This document shows, piece by piece, positions 1 through 14,579 of a stretch of DNA of 64,000 bases. The notes under the pieces are model-generated. The model saw only the letters and a list, made by a program, of their open reading frames with translations. It searched no databases and had not been told where the DNA came from. Position numbers and translations under genes: made by a program. The stretch's first letter is position 1. Every line of letters starts with the position of its first letter. The stretch is from Rhinopithecus roxellana (Eukaryota; Chordata; Mammalia; Primates; Cercopithecidae). Location of the stretch: the NCBI RefSeq assembly GCF_007565055.1, contig NC_044557.1:67523095-67587094 (forward strand), given 5' to 3'.

Positions 1-1550
1 GTCAAAAGTGCGTCTTAGTTTTTCTAGCCTACATGCCTAGAAGAATTGATAAATTTGATAATGCTCTACAAGACACTTTGCTAACTGGTTGAAGCTAATG
101 GGAGCCTTATTTCTCTACCCTTTATCTACCTCCTAGGTATCATCTTTGCTTCCCTAGTATATATAATATATATAACATTTTATATATATTTTAGGATTTT
201 TCCCTAGCCATTTATTTTATTTTTTCTCATTTATATTTGTAAATAACCAATCCCAAATTCTCCCTGTTCTCAATGCCATTTCTCTTTTAACTTCTCGAAA
301 CTTTCCTCTAACTAAATTTTCATATCTTCTTCTTCTATCTCCTATTATTATTTCAAATCTGTTAAATTTCATATTCCCAATTATTACTTGAGGCCATTAG
401 GGAGTTATCTTTGTACCAACCCAGCACAGCACCATGTGGAGTAGAAGTTAATCATCAGGTACCATGGGGATTTATAATTAAATTGAAGATGATGATAATA
501 GTCAAAGATGTCCCCACATCTTTCATCTTGTTTTTCTGAGATTTATTTATGCCATCTCGTTCTCTTAGAGAAACCATATGGGTTGACATGCTTAAGAATG
601 ACCTTATAAACTTCATAAAAATATTATATGCTGAGCCACAATGAAATGTCCTTTTCTTATAAAAGGTAAAACACAAAATCTTCTAAGGTTCATTCAGTGA
701 AAGTTCTAGAAGAAAAATTTCTAGGAGGAGAAGCTGACTAAACTACCTTCAGTTTTCCACCTTTACTCAACTTTCCTTGGGAAGATTTGTGCTGTTACAA
801 TTTGAATTATGCTGGGCACTAAACTCTGGCCCAAATGTGAACAATATTTAGGTGATTATTTTGAAAACTTCATTAGATATTAAAATAAAAGAAAAATTAA
901 AATAGCAAAGAAAAATCAAGCATAAAAGATATGAGTTTTGATGATGAGATAATTATAACTATCCAGCAATCCTAAAGAATTAATTCAATTTTGAAAGCAT
1001 GGTTTCCTTCCCTTTCATGTTCCTGCCTCCATACGACAGGGCATCTCATTTACCATCACAAAAGAGCTGTTTTCTTGACAAACTGACTCATTCTTGGGCC
1101 AAGGCTTAGGAGCCTGGTTTGAACTTCTCAGACTAATTAAGATCTTCCCACCTAGTTCAGGTTTTAGCCTGAGGTATACAACTTACCCATAGTGTTTTAC
1201 TGGAATTATAGTTGACACAGTTATTTATCCAAAACTTTCTTACTGAGGTTAACAGATCTGAGCATTTCTCAGTGAGGTTAACTTCTTGAGTGTTCTGTGA
1301 GACACTGACTTAAAGGACTATCATCATCATCATCATCATCATCATCACAAAATGATATGAATCATTATCACCATAACACATACATAGTGACAACAGAGTA
1401 GTCCTTTCATAGAAACACATAGGGAATGAAGAAGGAAAAAGTATCCTGGGTAGACAGTTACGACCTCCTACCCTCTGAGTTTGAAAAGTGTTTAATCATT
1501 TTCATTTTTTTCTAAAAAAAAAAAGAAAGTTAAATTAAAATGTTCATTTG
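1..1550. other. Intergenic DNA, no gene seen
   Basis: AT-rich sequence with stops in all frames and no exon-like segment. It contains a short TA-rich patch near 155-195 and an ATC microsatellite (listed separately). No repeat family was confidently recognised. Confidence 0.6.
1320..1348. repeat. (ATC)n microsatellite
   Basis: About nine perfect ATC units in a row, read directly. Confidence 0.95.
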
Positions 1551-1677
1551 GACCAGGCATGGTGGCTCATGCCTGTGATTCTAGCAATTTGGGAGGCTGA
1601 GGCGGGTGCATTGCTCGAGTCCAGGAGTTCGAGACCAGCCTGGGCAACATGGCGAAACCCCATTAAAAAAAAAAAAG
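1551..1677 (+). mobile_element. Alu left-monomer fragment (FLAM or AluJ-like)
   Basis: A single Alu arm of about 115 bp that starts at a gaccaggcatggtggctcat-type head and ends in an A-rich tail at 1664-1676. No right arm follows, so it is either a free left monomer or a truncated old Alu. Divergence suggests an old copy. Confidence 0.85.
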
Positions 1678-2015
1678 GTTCATTTGCAGGTGAGCTAGAA
1701 TGTGAAATAATGTTTCATTGATTCACTTAACCAGATAGATTTAAAGTTTTTTCAACATTTATGTTAATAATAAAAGCTAAAAGCAGTAGAAAAAGTTCCT
1801 CAACATTTTAAAAGAAAATAATATTCCTATACCTGGATTTTTTTTTTCAAGTGTCAATATTTTGATTGATAGGCAATCAAAAGGTTGCCTATCAGTTGTT
1901 GGCTTATTATCAGGGCTTATTGATTTTAAATTAAATTCAACAAATATTCAGTGGTGTAAAAGACACTGTGCTAAGAGAATAGGCCAATATAAAGCAACAC
2001 AAGACACTTTACATA

Positions 2016-2325
2016 TTTTCTTTTTCTTTTTAATTTTTTATTTTTGAGACAGGGTCTCTTTGTTGCCCAGGCTGCAGTGCAGTGGTGCGATCTCGGCTCA
2101 CTGCAACCTCTGCCTCCTGGGCTCAAACCATGCTCCAACTTCAGTATCCCAAGCAGTTAGGACTACAGGCATGTACCTCCATGCTTGGCTAATTTTTGAA
2201 TTTTTTTGGAGAGACAGGGTTTTGCCATGTTGCCCAGGCTGGTCTCAAATTCCTGGACCCAAGGGGTCTGCCAGCCTCAGCCTCTCAAAGTGCTGGGATT
2301 ACAGGTGTGAGCCACTGTGCCCGGC
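2016..2325 (-). mobile_element. Alu, full length, antisense
   Basis: Begins with a T-rich tract, then the reverse complement of both Alu arms, ending at the gagccactgtgcccggc head. Open frames across it are Alu-derived and not genes. Confidence 0.93.
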
Positions 2326-3216
2326 TGACATTTCACATGTTTTTAAGGAGTTCATAATAATCCAGTGGAAAAGACAGAACAACTATCAGAACTAATACCT
2401 TGGAATGTATTTTTTAAGGTTTGAGTTAGATAAACTGTAGTAGTTATTTGAATACTTATTGTTTATTGAATCTGCTTTTAGAAAGGAGTTTTAACATGTT
2501 ATTAATTATCACCTCTATTCTTTGCTATGGTAAATTTAACTTTACAAAGATCCTTCCTTCCTTTCATTATTAGGAGTATATTTAATAGAGAGAAAAATCA
2601 ATAGATGAGTGCTAATGATCTTAATTTATAAATAAAATGTTGCATCACAGATAGCTGATTTTACTTTCTTATTTTGCAGTGCAACAATTCAAGGATAATT
2701 TTTGTGAATATTTCAGGTCAATCATATTTGAATTAAAAATTTAAATTAAAAAATTAAAATGCCAGCCATCTGTAACTCTACAAATAACAGTTGTACTGTG
2801 AAGCCTTTATTATTAGAGACATATAATATTCCCCAATTTCAAGTCATAACATATGTAAAATATATAACATGTGGTTTCCATTAATAAAATATTTTGTATA
2901 GAAATAGCAAAATATTTGTACACAAAGTATTGGGTCTGTCATTACTTCCATTTGCAAGGGATGAAGACTGCCAATATTAAGTCAGGTTTACAAGAGCATC
3001 TTGGGTTGTAATAGTTAGGGAAGCAATAAAGAGGTCAAGGGAACAGTTATAAAAGAAATGAATAGAATATGTTTTCCCAGGTGCCACGTGGGGAAAAACA
3101 CTTTGCTAGATCCAAAGGAAATAAGAAACTTAAATAGACATTTTCAAGGCTAAAAAACCTACTGATGGAAGAATAAATATAATCATCAAACACAGCTATT
3201 AGAAAATCATATTGGA
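2326..3216. other. Intergenic DNA, nothing recognised
   Basis: AT-rich, with no long frame, no RNA gene and no clear repeat family. Confidence 0.5.
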
Positions 3217-3463
3217 GGCTGGGCCGAGGCAGGTGCATCACCTGAGGTCGGGAGTTTGAGACCAGCCTGACCAACACGGAGAAACCCCGTCTCTATTAAA
3301 GATACAAAATTAGCCAGGCGTGGTGGCAAATGCCTGTAATCCCAGCTTGGGAGGTTGAGGAAGGAGAATCGCTTGAATCCAGGGGCGGAGGTTGCAGTGA
3401 GCCGAGATCAAACCAGCCAGGGCAACAAGAGTGAAACTCCGCCTCAAAGAAAAAAAAAAAAGA
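3217..3463 (+). mobile_element. AluS-type element with small internal deletions
   Basis: Alu head at 3217 lacks part of the promoter region. The middle A-rich linker and right arm are present, and it ends in an A tract with a trailing gag. Shorter than the usual 280-300 bp. Confidence 0.9.
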
Positions 3464-3546
3464 GAAAATAATATTGGCCTCAAACTCATTCTGAAAGCAG
3501 AAATGGGATTCTGTGGGCTCTTGTTTTAGGGAGTGAAGTTGCCTGA

Positions 3547-3855
3547 GTGGGCTTTGGGAGGCTGACACCAGAGGAGTACTTGAGGCCAGGAGTTTGAGGC
3601 CACCTTGGGCAACACAGTGAAACCTCAACCTACCAAAAATAAAAAATCAGCCAGACAGGATGGTGCATGCCTGTAGTCCCAGCTACTTGGGAGGCTGAAG
3701 TGGGAGGACTGCTTGGGCCCAGAAGTCCAATGCTTCAGTAAGCTATGATTGCACCACTGCACTCAAGCTTGGGCAACAGATTGAGACCCTGTCTCTAAAA
3801 AAAAATAATAAAATTTAAAAACAAACAAACAAACAAAACAAGCAAACAAAGCAAG
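3547..3855 (+). mobile_element. AluJ-type element, 5' truncated, with AAAC-rich tail
   Basis: Lacks the first 25 or so bases. Diverged older-type Alu body, with a tail of A and (CAAA)n-like repeats up to about 3855. Confidence 0.88.
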
Positions 3856-3887
3856 TCAAGCCCGTATTTATAGAAACTGACACTGTG

Positions 3888-4183
3888 GCCAGGTGCAGTG
3901 GTTCACACCTTTGGGGGCCACGGCAGGCAGATCACTAGATGTCAGGTGTTCAAGACCAACCTGGCCAACACGGTGAAACCCTATCTCTACTAAAAATACA
4001 AAAAATAGCTGGGCATGGTGGTGTGCGCCTGTAATCCCAGCTAATTGGGAGGCTGAGGCAGGAGAATCGCTTGAACCTGGGAGGCAGAAGTTGCAGTGAG
4101 CTCAGATCATTCCACTGCACTCCAGCTTGGGCAACAGAGTGAGACTCCATCTCAATAAATAAATAAATGAATAAATAAACTGA
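3888..4183 (+). mobile_element. AluS-type element
   Basis: Full Alu body ending in an AAAT-repeat tail. A near match aaactgacactg / aaactgacattg flanks it on both sides, consistent with a target-site duplication. Confidence 0.93.
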
Positions 4184-5105
4184 CATTGGCAAAGAGGTTG
4201 TCTTTAGTTAGGCCTTAAAGACAATGGAGTGGATACTGTCTGTTGGCTCCATAGCTAACAATCATTACCTGCCTTCCCATTACTAACAGTATCCAGACTT
4301 TAACTTGGATAACATATATTCTTTACCACAAGCTCAAGTACTTTGGGGAAAGCTGATCCCACTTCAAGCTTCAGCAGGGGGGCTGGGGAGGGGGCTGTGG
4401 CTTCTTTAAAAACAAACATTGGTACATTCAATTTCTCCTGCTTACGTCATTTTTTGGCTGGAGGTGGGGATGGGTAATGGGAAGGGGAGAACATGACCCA
4501 ACCAGGGTGAATTTCAGGACCCTTGTTTGAAATGCCAGCTAAGAAATGTCTGGGAAAACACCAGGAAGAGAAAACATCTCTGTTCCTCCAACACCATGTT
4601 GGATGGATGTGAAGCCTGGAACCAATAGTGATTTTGCTAGATGTAAGTTGAGGGCCAAGGAAATATATGGAGGAGGGTACTGCCAAGATACCTGCAAAGA
4701 AACAGAAGTAGAGCCACTGGATCAAGCCAATGTGAAGCCTATCTTACTGCTGGACCAATATATTTTCTTACTGTTTGACTCAGTTTAAGTTTTGTTTGCT
4801 TGTTTTGTTTCATGTAGTTGAAAGCCTTCTGATTTAGATGGTTACATTTGAAATAAGTAAAGAAGTTAGAGTGTTTCAGAAAAAATAAGAAATGCAAGTA
4901 AGTTAGAAACTCCTGGAAGATAAAAAGTAGACCAATATTTTGAAGATGGAGGGTGTATACAATGTAATGGTAAAGTGTAAAAATGTCCAAAAAAAAAAAA
5001 AAAAAAAAAAAACTGGTTCAGAGGCAGATGTAGAAAACTGTAAAACTTGAGCTATGGATTTTGGACCTTTTGTAGGCAAGGTGAGTTAATGGGTTTTGAC
5101 TGGGG
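4184..5105. other. Intergenic DNA with an A24 tract
   Basis: No gene supported. Pure A run at 4989-5012. The stretch 4440-4800 has moderate GC and looks like an old interspersed repeat, but I cannot name its family. Confidence 0.5.
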
Positions 5106-5330
5106 AATGTAAAAATAATAAACATTTACTGACTACTTATTATGTACTGGGCATGATACTTATATTATCTCATTTAATTACTGCAATATTTAACAAAGTC
5201 TTATAATTTTTCCTGTTTTGCAAATGAGGAACATGCTTAGTACTGTGGGTACTAAGCAGTAGAGCTGATATGAAACCCTTGCATCTGATCTCAGAGCAGG
5301 CACTCTTAACTAATGCTTTAGTCTGCCTCA
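5106..5330 (-). mobile_element. MIR SINE, antisense
   Basis: Reads as the reverse complement of MIR: a catttactgactacttattatg-like end, then ctcatttaattactgc, a core resembling ttttgcaaatgaggaac, and the tRNA-related part ending near gcactcttaacta. Diverged as expected for a mammal-wide element. Confidence 0.75.
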
Positions 5331-6449
5331 TAATAAAAGTGGTGTTTTTAAAAGATTAATTTGATAGCAGCAAACAGAATAATTTGGAGGAGAAGAGTAG
5401 AAGAGATTGAAGCAAGGGAAAATAGTTCTTGCATAAAATTTTAGTACAACTGAAATATTACAAAGAAAGAATTGATGTATTAATATCTGATAATTGATAG
5501 TATGTAAGAATTGATTAGAAATAAGGAAACCATAAGGAATAATCATGGATGTTTTTAACATTCCTTCCTTGGGAGATTTGTGGAAAATGATGACACCAAT
5601 GACAGAAAAATGGAAGTCAGACAAAGAATTGGTTTTTTGTTGTTGGAGGAGATAGTGTATAAACTCTGTTTTAGATATATTCAGTTTGAGTTGATAGTGA
5701 AACCCTCAAGTATAGATGCTATAAAGACAAACGGGAATGAATAACTGAAAATGGAGACACAGTTTTAGATATTAGCTTCATTGAAGTAATAGTTGAAACC
5801 ATAATTTTATCATTAATCTTAAAGTGAAGGTAAAACAAAGTAAGGGCATCATCATTATTTTTTAAAAAATTCCTGCATACATCTAGGGACCTTTTGGTTG
5901 TTTGCAAAAACTTTTGTTATCTACTTGGGAGGCTGAGGTTCAAAAATCTCAAAACAAAAAAACACAATACAAAAAAAACCCTTTTGTAATATTTATAGTG
6001 AACTTGGGTAAAAATTCTGCAATATTCTCTCATGAGTGAAGAAATGATAAGAAATAACATGTTTATGGTTGTACCTTATCATGAGCATGAAGTCAATACA
6101 TGCTTATATATTGTAACAGGAACTTCATTGATAAAGTAAATAATTCCTATAAATGTATTATTTTAACAGTGGGATGGTCAGAGTCCTTCTATTTCACTTT
6201 TGGTGCTATTTATTTTTTCAAAGATTGTCATCTATAGTGTTAGGGTAAAATCTGGATATATCTCAATCATCTCTTTATAACATTTAAACAATTCTATTTT
6301 CCCCTATTTTTTGTGACCACATTGCAAATATAAAATTTATCACTTTCATGCTACTATTTTTTTCCCTTATGCTATCTCTATGTGATTTTCATTGTGATTC
6401 TGAAATCAACATCATTTGCTAACTTTTACGTTTCACATTATATACATAT
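5331..6449. other. Intergenic DNA, AT-rich
   Basis: No gene seen. A 20-bp Alu-like scrap (tacttgggaggctgaggtt) sits at 5920-5938 with an A/C-rich tail. Confidence 0.5.
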
Positions 6450-6738
6450 ATATTGAGACAGAGTTTCACTCTGTTGCCCAGGCTGGAGTACAGTGGCACG
6501 ATCTCAGCTCACTGCAACCTCTGCCTCCCAGACTCAAACGATTCTCATTCCTCAGCCTCCTGAGTAGCTGGGATTACAGGTACGTGCTACCACATCTGGC
6601 TAATTTTTGTATTTTTAGCAGAGACGGGGTTTCGCCATGTTGGACAGGCTGGCCTGCAACTCCTGGCCTGAAGTGATCTGCCTGTCTTGGCCTCCCGAAG
6701 TGCTGGGACTACAGGAGTGAGCCACTGCACTTGGCCCA
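6450..6738 (-). mobile_element. AluS-type element, antisense
   Basis: Starts with ttgagacagagtttcactct and runs through both arms to gagccactgcacttggcc. Nearly full length. Confidence 0.93.
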
Positions 6739-6869
6739 CAGCATTTTTTTTTGTGTGTGAAAAAAATTGCTTAAAACGTAAAGATTTCAGAAATTAGTTG
6801 ACATTAACAAAAACTAAAAAAAACAATACTTTCTGTCTACTGACATAGTTAAGTATTATGATAATTTCC

Positions 6870-7233
6870 CAGCATCTATTTCACCCTTCCCTATTATGTG
6901 GCAATCATGTGGTTTTGTTGGGTCAAGCATATCAGGTAATCCCACTCCCTTGCTACAGAGATAGGTTCAGGTTAGTCAGACTTAAGTCATAAGAGCATGG
7001 CATGCCCTGGCCACAGGGATGAATAGAATAAAAGGTGCTCAAATCACTGCACAGTTCAGAATTTCTATTGAATGGATTTAGGAGTAGACTAGCTCAGATG
7101 TGGAAAGGCCCTGACCGTTTTTGTCAGCCATATTATGTCCGTGAAAGGAATCATTGTTAATATCAATACCATAGACAGCGAAGTACAGAACCAGAATGAA
7201 ATTGAGTCCTGACATAATAACTAGGCTGCTGGA
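6870..7233 (+). repeat. Left half of an old interspersed repeat interrupted by the 7234-11467 insertion
   Basis: Diverged repeat-like text (a catgtggttttgttgggtca region, later gaaattgagtcctgacat) whose expected continuation (a ttctagttacatgagccaat-like 3' part) is found only after 11484. The two halves meet if 7234-11467 plus one duplication copy is removed. I do not name the family. Confidence 0.45.
7217..7233. repeat. Left target-site duplication of the chimeric L1 insertion
   Basis: ataactaggctgctgga, 17 bp. It recurs at 11468-11484, right after the L1 A-tail, with one C/T difference. Confidence 0.8.
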
Positions 7234-8040
7234 GGCCAAGTAATAAGGTTTCCATCTACCTGCTATAGCTTCTGAATAGTAAGCAGTTTTTCTATCAAGT
7301 GTGGGTTGGTATCCCTGCTTGACTTAAAATGAGTTTTACAGCTGTTGGGAAACAGGAAAAGGGGCTGGACTACACAAAGACATCCAAAATTAACACAAAC
7401 ACACATGGGTTTCCTGGTATGTAAATTCTTTTTGAGACTGGAGATCTCCCATTACAGAACTTAGTACATAACAGATTCAATAACCAAACTTTGTGACCTC
7501 TCAATATTAAATGACTAAATGTGCAAAAGAACCACCATTATATAGGACAACAAAAGCTATACATTTTCTATGAAACAGTATGTGCACAGATTTTCAAAGC
7601 TGTGAAAATACAATAAAGAACACAACACATTTTGGTCACTTTATTAAATTACATTAAATAGTTTAAGTTTCAACTACCAAACAGCACTTTGAATGGTGAA
7701 AACACAGATAGTATATTGTCATGCTTGAATGCTTTTCTTTAAAAATACAATTCCAGTCCTTATATATATTATTAAACAGCCTTAAAGGAAGAAGTGACAT
7801 CTTTTCTACAATACCTAATATACTCAATGCAGAATATTTTGTAGTCTTCCCTTAGCTATGCTCATTTTCCCTCCACTTTCATAAAATCAGATCTATATTT
7901 ATGTGCCCCAAACAAAACTTTAAGAGCAGATACATATCTGTCCCAGTAGCCCTTGTTTCCTTCGAGGGTAGCATGTTGTGAGGCTGTACAGACTTATTCT
8001 AACAGTAAAACAGGTCAATCCTTTTACGTGTTTATTACAC
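7234..8040. other. Non-L1 segment inside the L1 target-site duplication
   Basis: About 800 bp between the left duplication copy and the start of L1 homology, matching no repeat I recognise. The minus strand has a 43-codon open stretch (7862-7993) with a protein-like composition, followed by UTR-like sequence containing AATAAA (plus-strand 7640-7645). This could be an inverted mRNA copy, a 5' transduction, or an unrelated piece. Its identity is unresolved. No poly(T) marks its left edge. Confidence 0.5.
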
Positions 8041-11467
<3,427 letters not shown>

Positions 11468-11484
11468 ATAATTAGGCTGCTGGA
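11468..11484. repeat. Right target-site duplication of the chimeric L1 insertion
   Basis: ataattaggctgctgga. Pairs with 7217-7233 (16 of 17 identical). Confidence 0.8.
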
Positions 11485-11640
11485 TTAATCAATTCTCAAT
11501 TCTGATATCTATTTCTGAATTTTCTAGTTACATGAGCCAATACATTTCCTTATTGTTTGTCATTTTGTATTGAATTTTCTTTATATGTTACTGGAAGTGT
11601 CCTAAGAGGTAGAGCTTTCTTTTTCTATTGATAAGCTAAC
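11485..11640 (+). repeat. Right half of the interrupted old repeat
   Basis: Contains ttctagttacatgagccaat, the expected 3' part of the repeat whose left half ends at 7233. Confidence 0.4.
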
Positions 11641-12097
11641 TGTTGTTATAGAGGAAAGCCCTGTAGATTCCAGCTTTACACCTCTATACTCAGTTCTTCC
11701 TTCTTGACTAAACTACTCATGGCAGTTGCATAAGGCTTTGAAATTGAGCTTTATTTATTCCTTACTTACATGCGAGGAGTATGTCTGTTATCATTCTCAC
11801 AGACTTACTTACAAATGAGCTCATTCCCTCAGGGGTGTTATGATCTTCCGGGATTTCCAAAGCATGATGTTGTTTCTTAAGAGAAAATGATGTTGTTGAG
11901 CCTGCCAAGATTTCCCCACCTTCAATATGGTTTACAAAAATGCCATTTCTTAATTCATTGACCATCACGTTAAAAAAAATTAAAGCATCTTACAAGAAAA
12001 AAAATACACATTTTAAAAGTAGTAAACAAAAAATAAAAACAATGGGATGTTTTCCTTGTCGACTCCTTGCAACACAGATGCCTAACTAATCCTCAAT
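11641..12097. other. Intergenic DNA, nothing recognised
   Basis: AT-rich, no supported gene or repeat. Confidence 0.5.
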
Positions 12098-12333
12098 CAG
12101 TGCTGTTCAATAGAAATTTCTTTCAAGGTGAAAATATTTTATATCTGCACTATGCAAAATGGCAGCCACTAGCCACATATAGCTATGAGCACTTAAAATG
12201 TGGTTAGTGTAACTGAGGAACTGAATGTTTAATGTTACTTAATTAACATAATAAATTAATCTATGTTTAAATTTCAATAGCCACATGTGGTTAGGATGGC
12301 TATGGTTAGTGCTACCATATTAGACAACACAGC
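12098..12333. mobile_element. MER3-like hAT-Charlie MITE
   Basis: Starts cagtgctgttcaatagaa and ends in the near-inverted ttagacaacacag. The interior has the gcagccactagccacatat / agccacatgtggttagg palindromic pattern of this non-autonomous hAT family. The family name is from memory. Confidence 0.7.
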
Positions 12334-12479
12334 AAAAGATCACCCCTAGAATACTGCAGGGTTAAATAAGTGGCAATTGAATGCTGTAGCATTTCTACAG
12401 TTTTTTCAAGTGCACTTCTACAGTTTTTTCTTATCTTTGAGATGTTGTTCAATGTGCATTTAATGAGGTTTTGTTTTGT

Positions 12480-12656
12480 TTTCTTTTCATTCTTTTTTCT
12501 TTTCTTTCTTTCTTTTTTTTTTTTTAAAGAGACAGTGTCTCACTATCTTGCCGAGGCTGGAGTTGAACTCCTGGGCTCAAGTGATCCTCCCATTTCAGCC
12601 TCCCATCTCAGCCTCCTGAGTAGCCGGGACTATAGGCGAGAGGCACACCTGGCTTA
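12480..12656 (-). mobile_element. Partial Alu, antisense, with TTTC-rich tail
   Basis: T/C-rich tract, then gagacagtgtctcactatct. One arm's worth of Alu ends near cacacctggctt, so it is internally deleted. Confidence 0.85.
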
Positions 12657-12977
12657 TTTAACAAGATTTTATTAACTTAAATCGAATTGAGACTACTGGA
12701 TTACTGTGTGGGCTCCTCTCTCCTTCACCTATCACAGCTGTCTGGTCACCAAGTCCTATTCATCCTACATCTTAAATACATCTTAAAGATACCCTTCCTT
12801 TCCATCTTCATCACCACTGTTTTCTTTCTATTTGGCCTTTATTATTGCTTCTAATATTCCTCTTTATACCACTCTTGCTTCTTTCCATTTCATTTCCTAT
12901 CTCCTCATAGAATGAACTCCCTAAAAACAATCTCACCATAACACTTCCTTGCTGTAGAATACACTTCCCCCACTTAA
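12657..12977. other. Intergenic DNA, faintly L2-like
   Basis: C/T-rich text such as cttctttccatttcatttcc and a run of short tct/cct words resemble decayed L2. No gene. Confidence 0.3.
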
Positions 12978-13130
12978 AATGTGGCCCAAGACCAGCAGTA
13001 TAGGCATCAATTGGAGCTCATGAGAAATGCAGAATCTCAGCCTCCACTTCAAACTAACTGGATCAGAATCTGCATTTTAACAAGATCTACAAAGGTGTTT
13101 ATTATGCAGATCCAAGAAGCACTGTTGCAG
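12978..13130 (-). mobile_element. MER5A-like hAT-Charlie fragment
   Basis: Contains gtggcccaagaccagcag, gagaaatgcagaatctcag, aactggatcagaatctgcat and ttttaacaagat in the order expected for MER5A. Confidence 0.7.
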
Positions 13131-13132
13131 CA

Positions 13133-13240
13133 TGAAGTCCAAACTCCTTAGCATATCTTGAAGTGTCTACATGATTTGGTCCAGCTCAGTTTCCAGCCTC
13201 ATCTCCAGCAACTGCTCCTTCTGTGCTTCTTCAAACCTAC
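13133..13240. mobile_element. L2 fragment
   Basis: aagtccaaactccttagcat followed by gatttggtccagctcag and tccagcctcatctccagc is a typical L2 3'-region pattern. Confidence 0.6.
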
Positions 13241-13243
13241 ACT

Positions 13244-13533
13244 CCGGCAGGGCGTGGTGGCTCCCGCCCGTAATCCCAGCACTTTGGGAGGCCGAGGCAG
13301 GTGGATCACGAGGCCAACGTGGTTTGAAACCCTGTCTCTACTAAAAATATAAAAATTAGCCAGGTGTGGTGGCACACGCCTGTAATCCCAGCTACTCAGG
13401 AGGCTGAGGCAGGAGAATCGCTTAAACCCAGGAGGCAGAGGTTGCAGTGAGCCGAGATCGGGCCACTGCACTCTAGCCTGGGTGACAGAGCAAGACTCTG
13501 TCTCAAACAAACAAACAAAAAACAAACAAAAAA
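13244..13533 (+). mobile_element. AluS/Y-type element with CAAA-repeat tail
   Basis: Full body, short deletion near 13310, tail of CAAA repeats. ctacactcc / ctatactcc flanks it as a likely target-site duplication. Confidence 0.92.
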
Positions 13534-13606
13534 CTCTATACTCCAAGTCATACGAAATAATGTGCAATTCTGTGTATCCAACTTTGTTCCTCTGTCGAAA
13601 TAACTC

Positions 13607-13916
13607 GGCTGGGCGCGGTGGCTCAAGCCTGTAATCCCAGCACTTTGGGAGGCCGAGACGGGCAGATCACGAGGTCAGGAGATCGAGACCATCCTGGCTA
13701 ACAAGATGAAACCCCGTCTCTACTAAAAAATACAAAAAACTAGCTGGGCGAGGTGGCGGGCGCCTGTAGTCCCAGCTACTCGGGAGGCTGAGGCAGGAGA
13801 ATGGCGTAAACCCGGGAGGCAGAGCTTACAGTGAGCTGAGATCCGGCCACTGTACTCCAGCCTGGGCGACAGAGTGAGACTCCGTCTCAAAAAAAAAAAA
13901 AAAAAAAAAAAAAAAA
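13607..13916 (+). mobile_element. Young AluY, Old World monkey type
   Basis: Near-consensus full-length Alu with a pure A tail of about 28. Exact 11-bp target-site duplication cgaaataactc at 13596-13606 and 13919-13929. Diagnostic words ggctcaagcctg, gaggccgagacggg, ctgggcgaggtgg, atggcgtaaacccgg and gatccggccactg fit the AluY lineage expanded in Old World monkeys, as I recall it, rather than human AluYa/Yb. Confidence 0.9.
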
Positions 13917-14233
13917 GACGAAATAACTCCTTTTTCCAGGTCTAGACCCAACTGAAAATTTTTTTTTCTATGCTTCTTCATAAGAATTAGGTATCTCCTC
14001 TTTGTACTCTCACAGACTTTTATAGATATTACTCTTACAGAACATACCACAATGGATTATAAGTATTTATGTGTCTCTTTTGAGGGCAGGCATTATTTCT
14101 TACACAGCTATGGTGTTCTCAATAGTTCTCAGTACATGCTTGCTGGTTGAATAATGTCTTTCAGAGGTACATATTAAATAATTGTAGTATTTCATAGAAT
14201 CATTACATTTGAAAGCAATACAGAATCTTACTG

Positions 14234-14514
14234 GACCGGGAGTGGTGGCTCACGCCTGTAATCCCAACACTTTGGGAGGCCAAGGCGGGAGGATCACCAC
14301 GTCAGGAGATTGAGACCAGCCTGGCCAACATAGTGAAACCCCCATCTCTACTAAAAATACAAAAATTAGCTGGGTGTGGTGGCGCGTGCCTGTAATCCCA
14401 GCTACTTGGGAGGCTGAGGCAGGAGAATTGCTTGAACCAAGGAGGTGGAGGTTGCACTGAGCCGAGATCATGTCACTGCACTCCAGCCTGGTGACAGAAT
14501 GAGATTCCATCTCA

Positions 14515-14560
<46 letters not shown>

Positions 14561-14563
14561 TCT
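14234..14563 (+). mobile_element. AluS-type element with (AAT)n tail
   Basis: Full Alu body to about 14513, then about 15 AAT units. tcttactg flanks both sides as a short target-site duplication. Confidence 0.93.
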
Positions 14564-14579
14564 TACTGATCATGTTATA

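Noticed and set aside
1320..1348. CRISPR-like short repeats
   Set aside because: A simple ATC microsatellite. The window is a primate nuclear locus and has no spaced repeats or cas genes.
4546..4788. 80-codon plus-strand frame
   Set aside because: No domain, no splice or promoter support, and an overlapping antisense frame is equally open.
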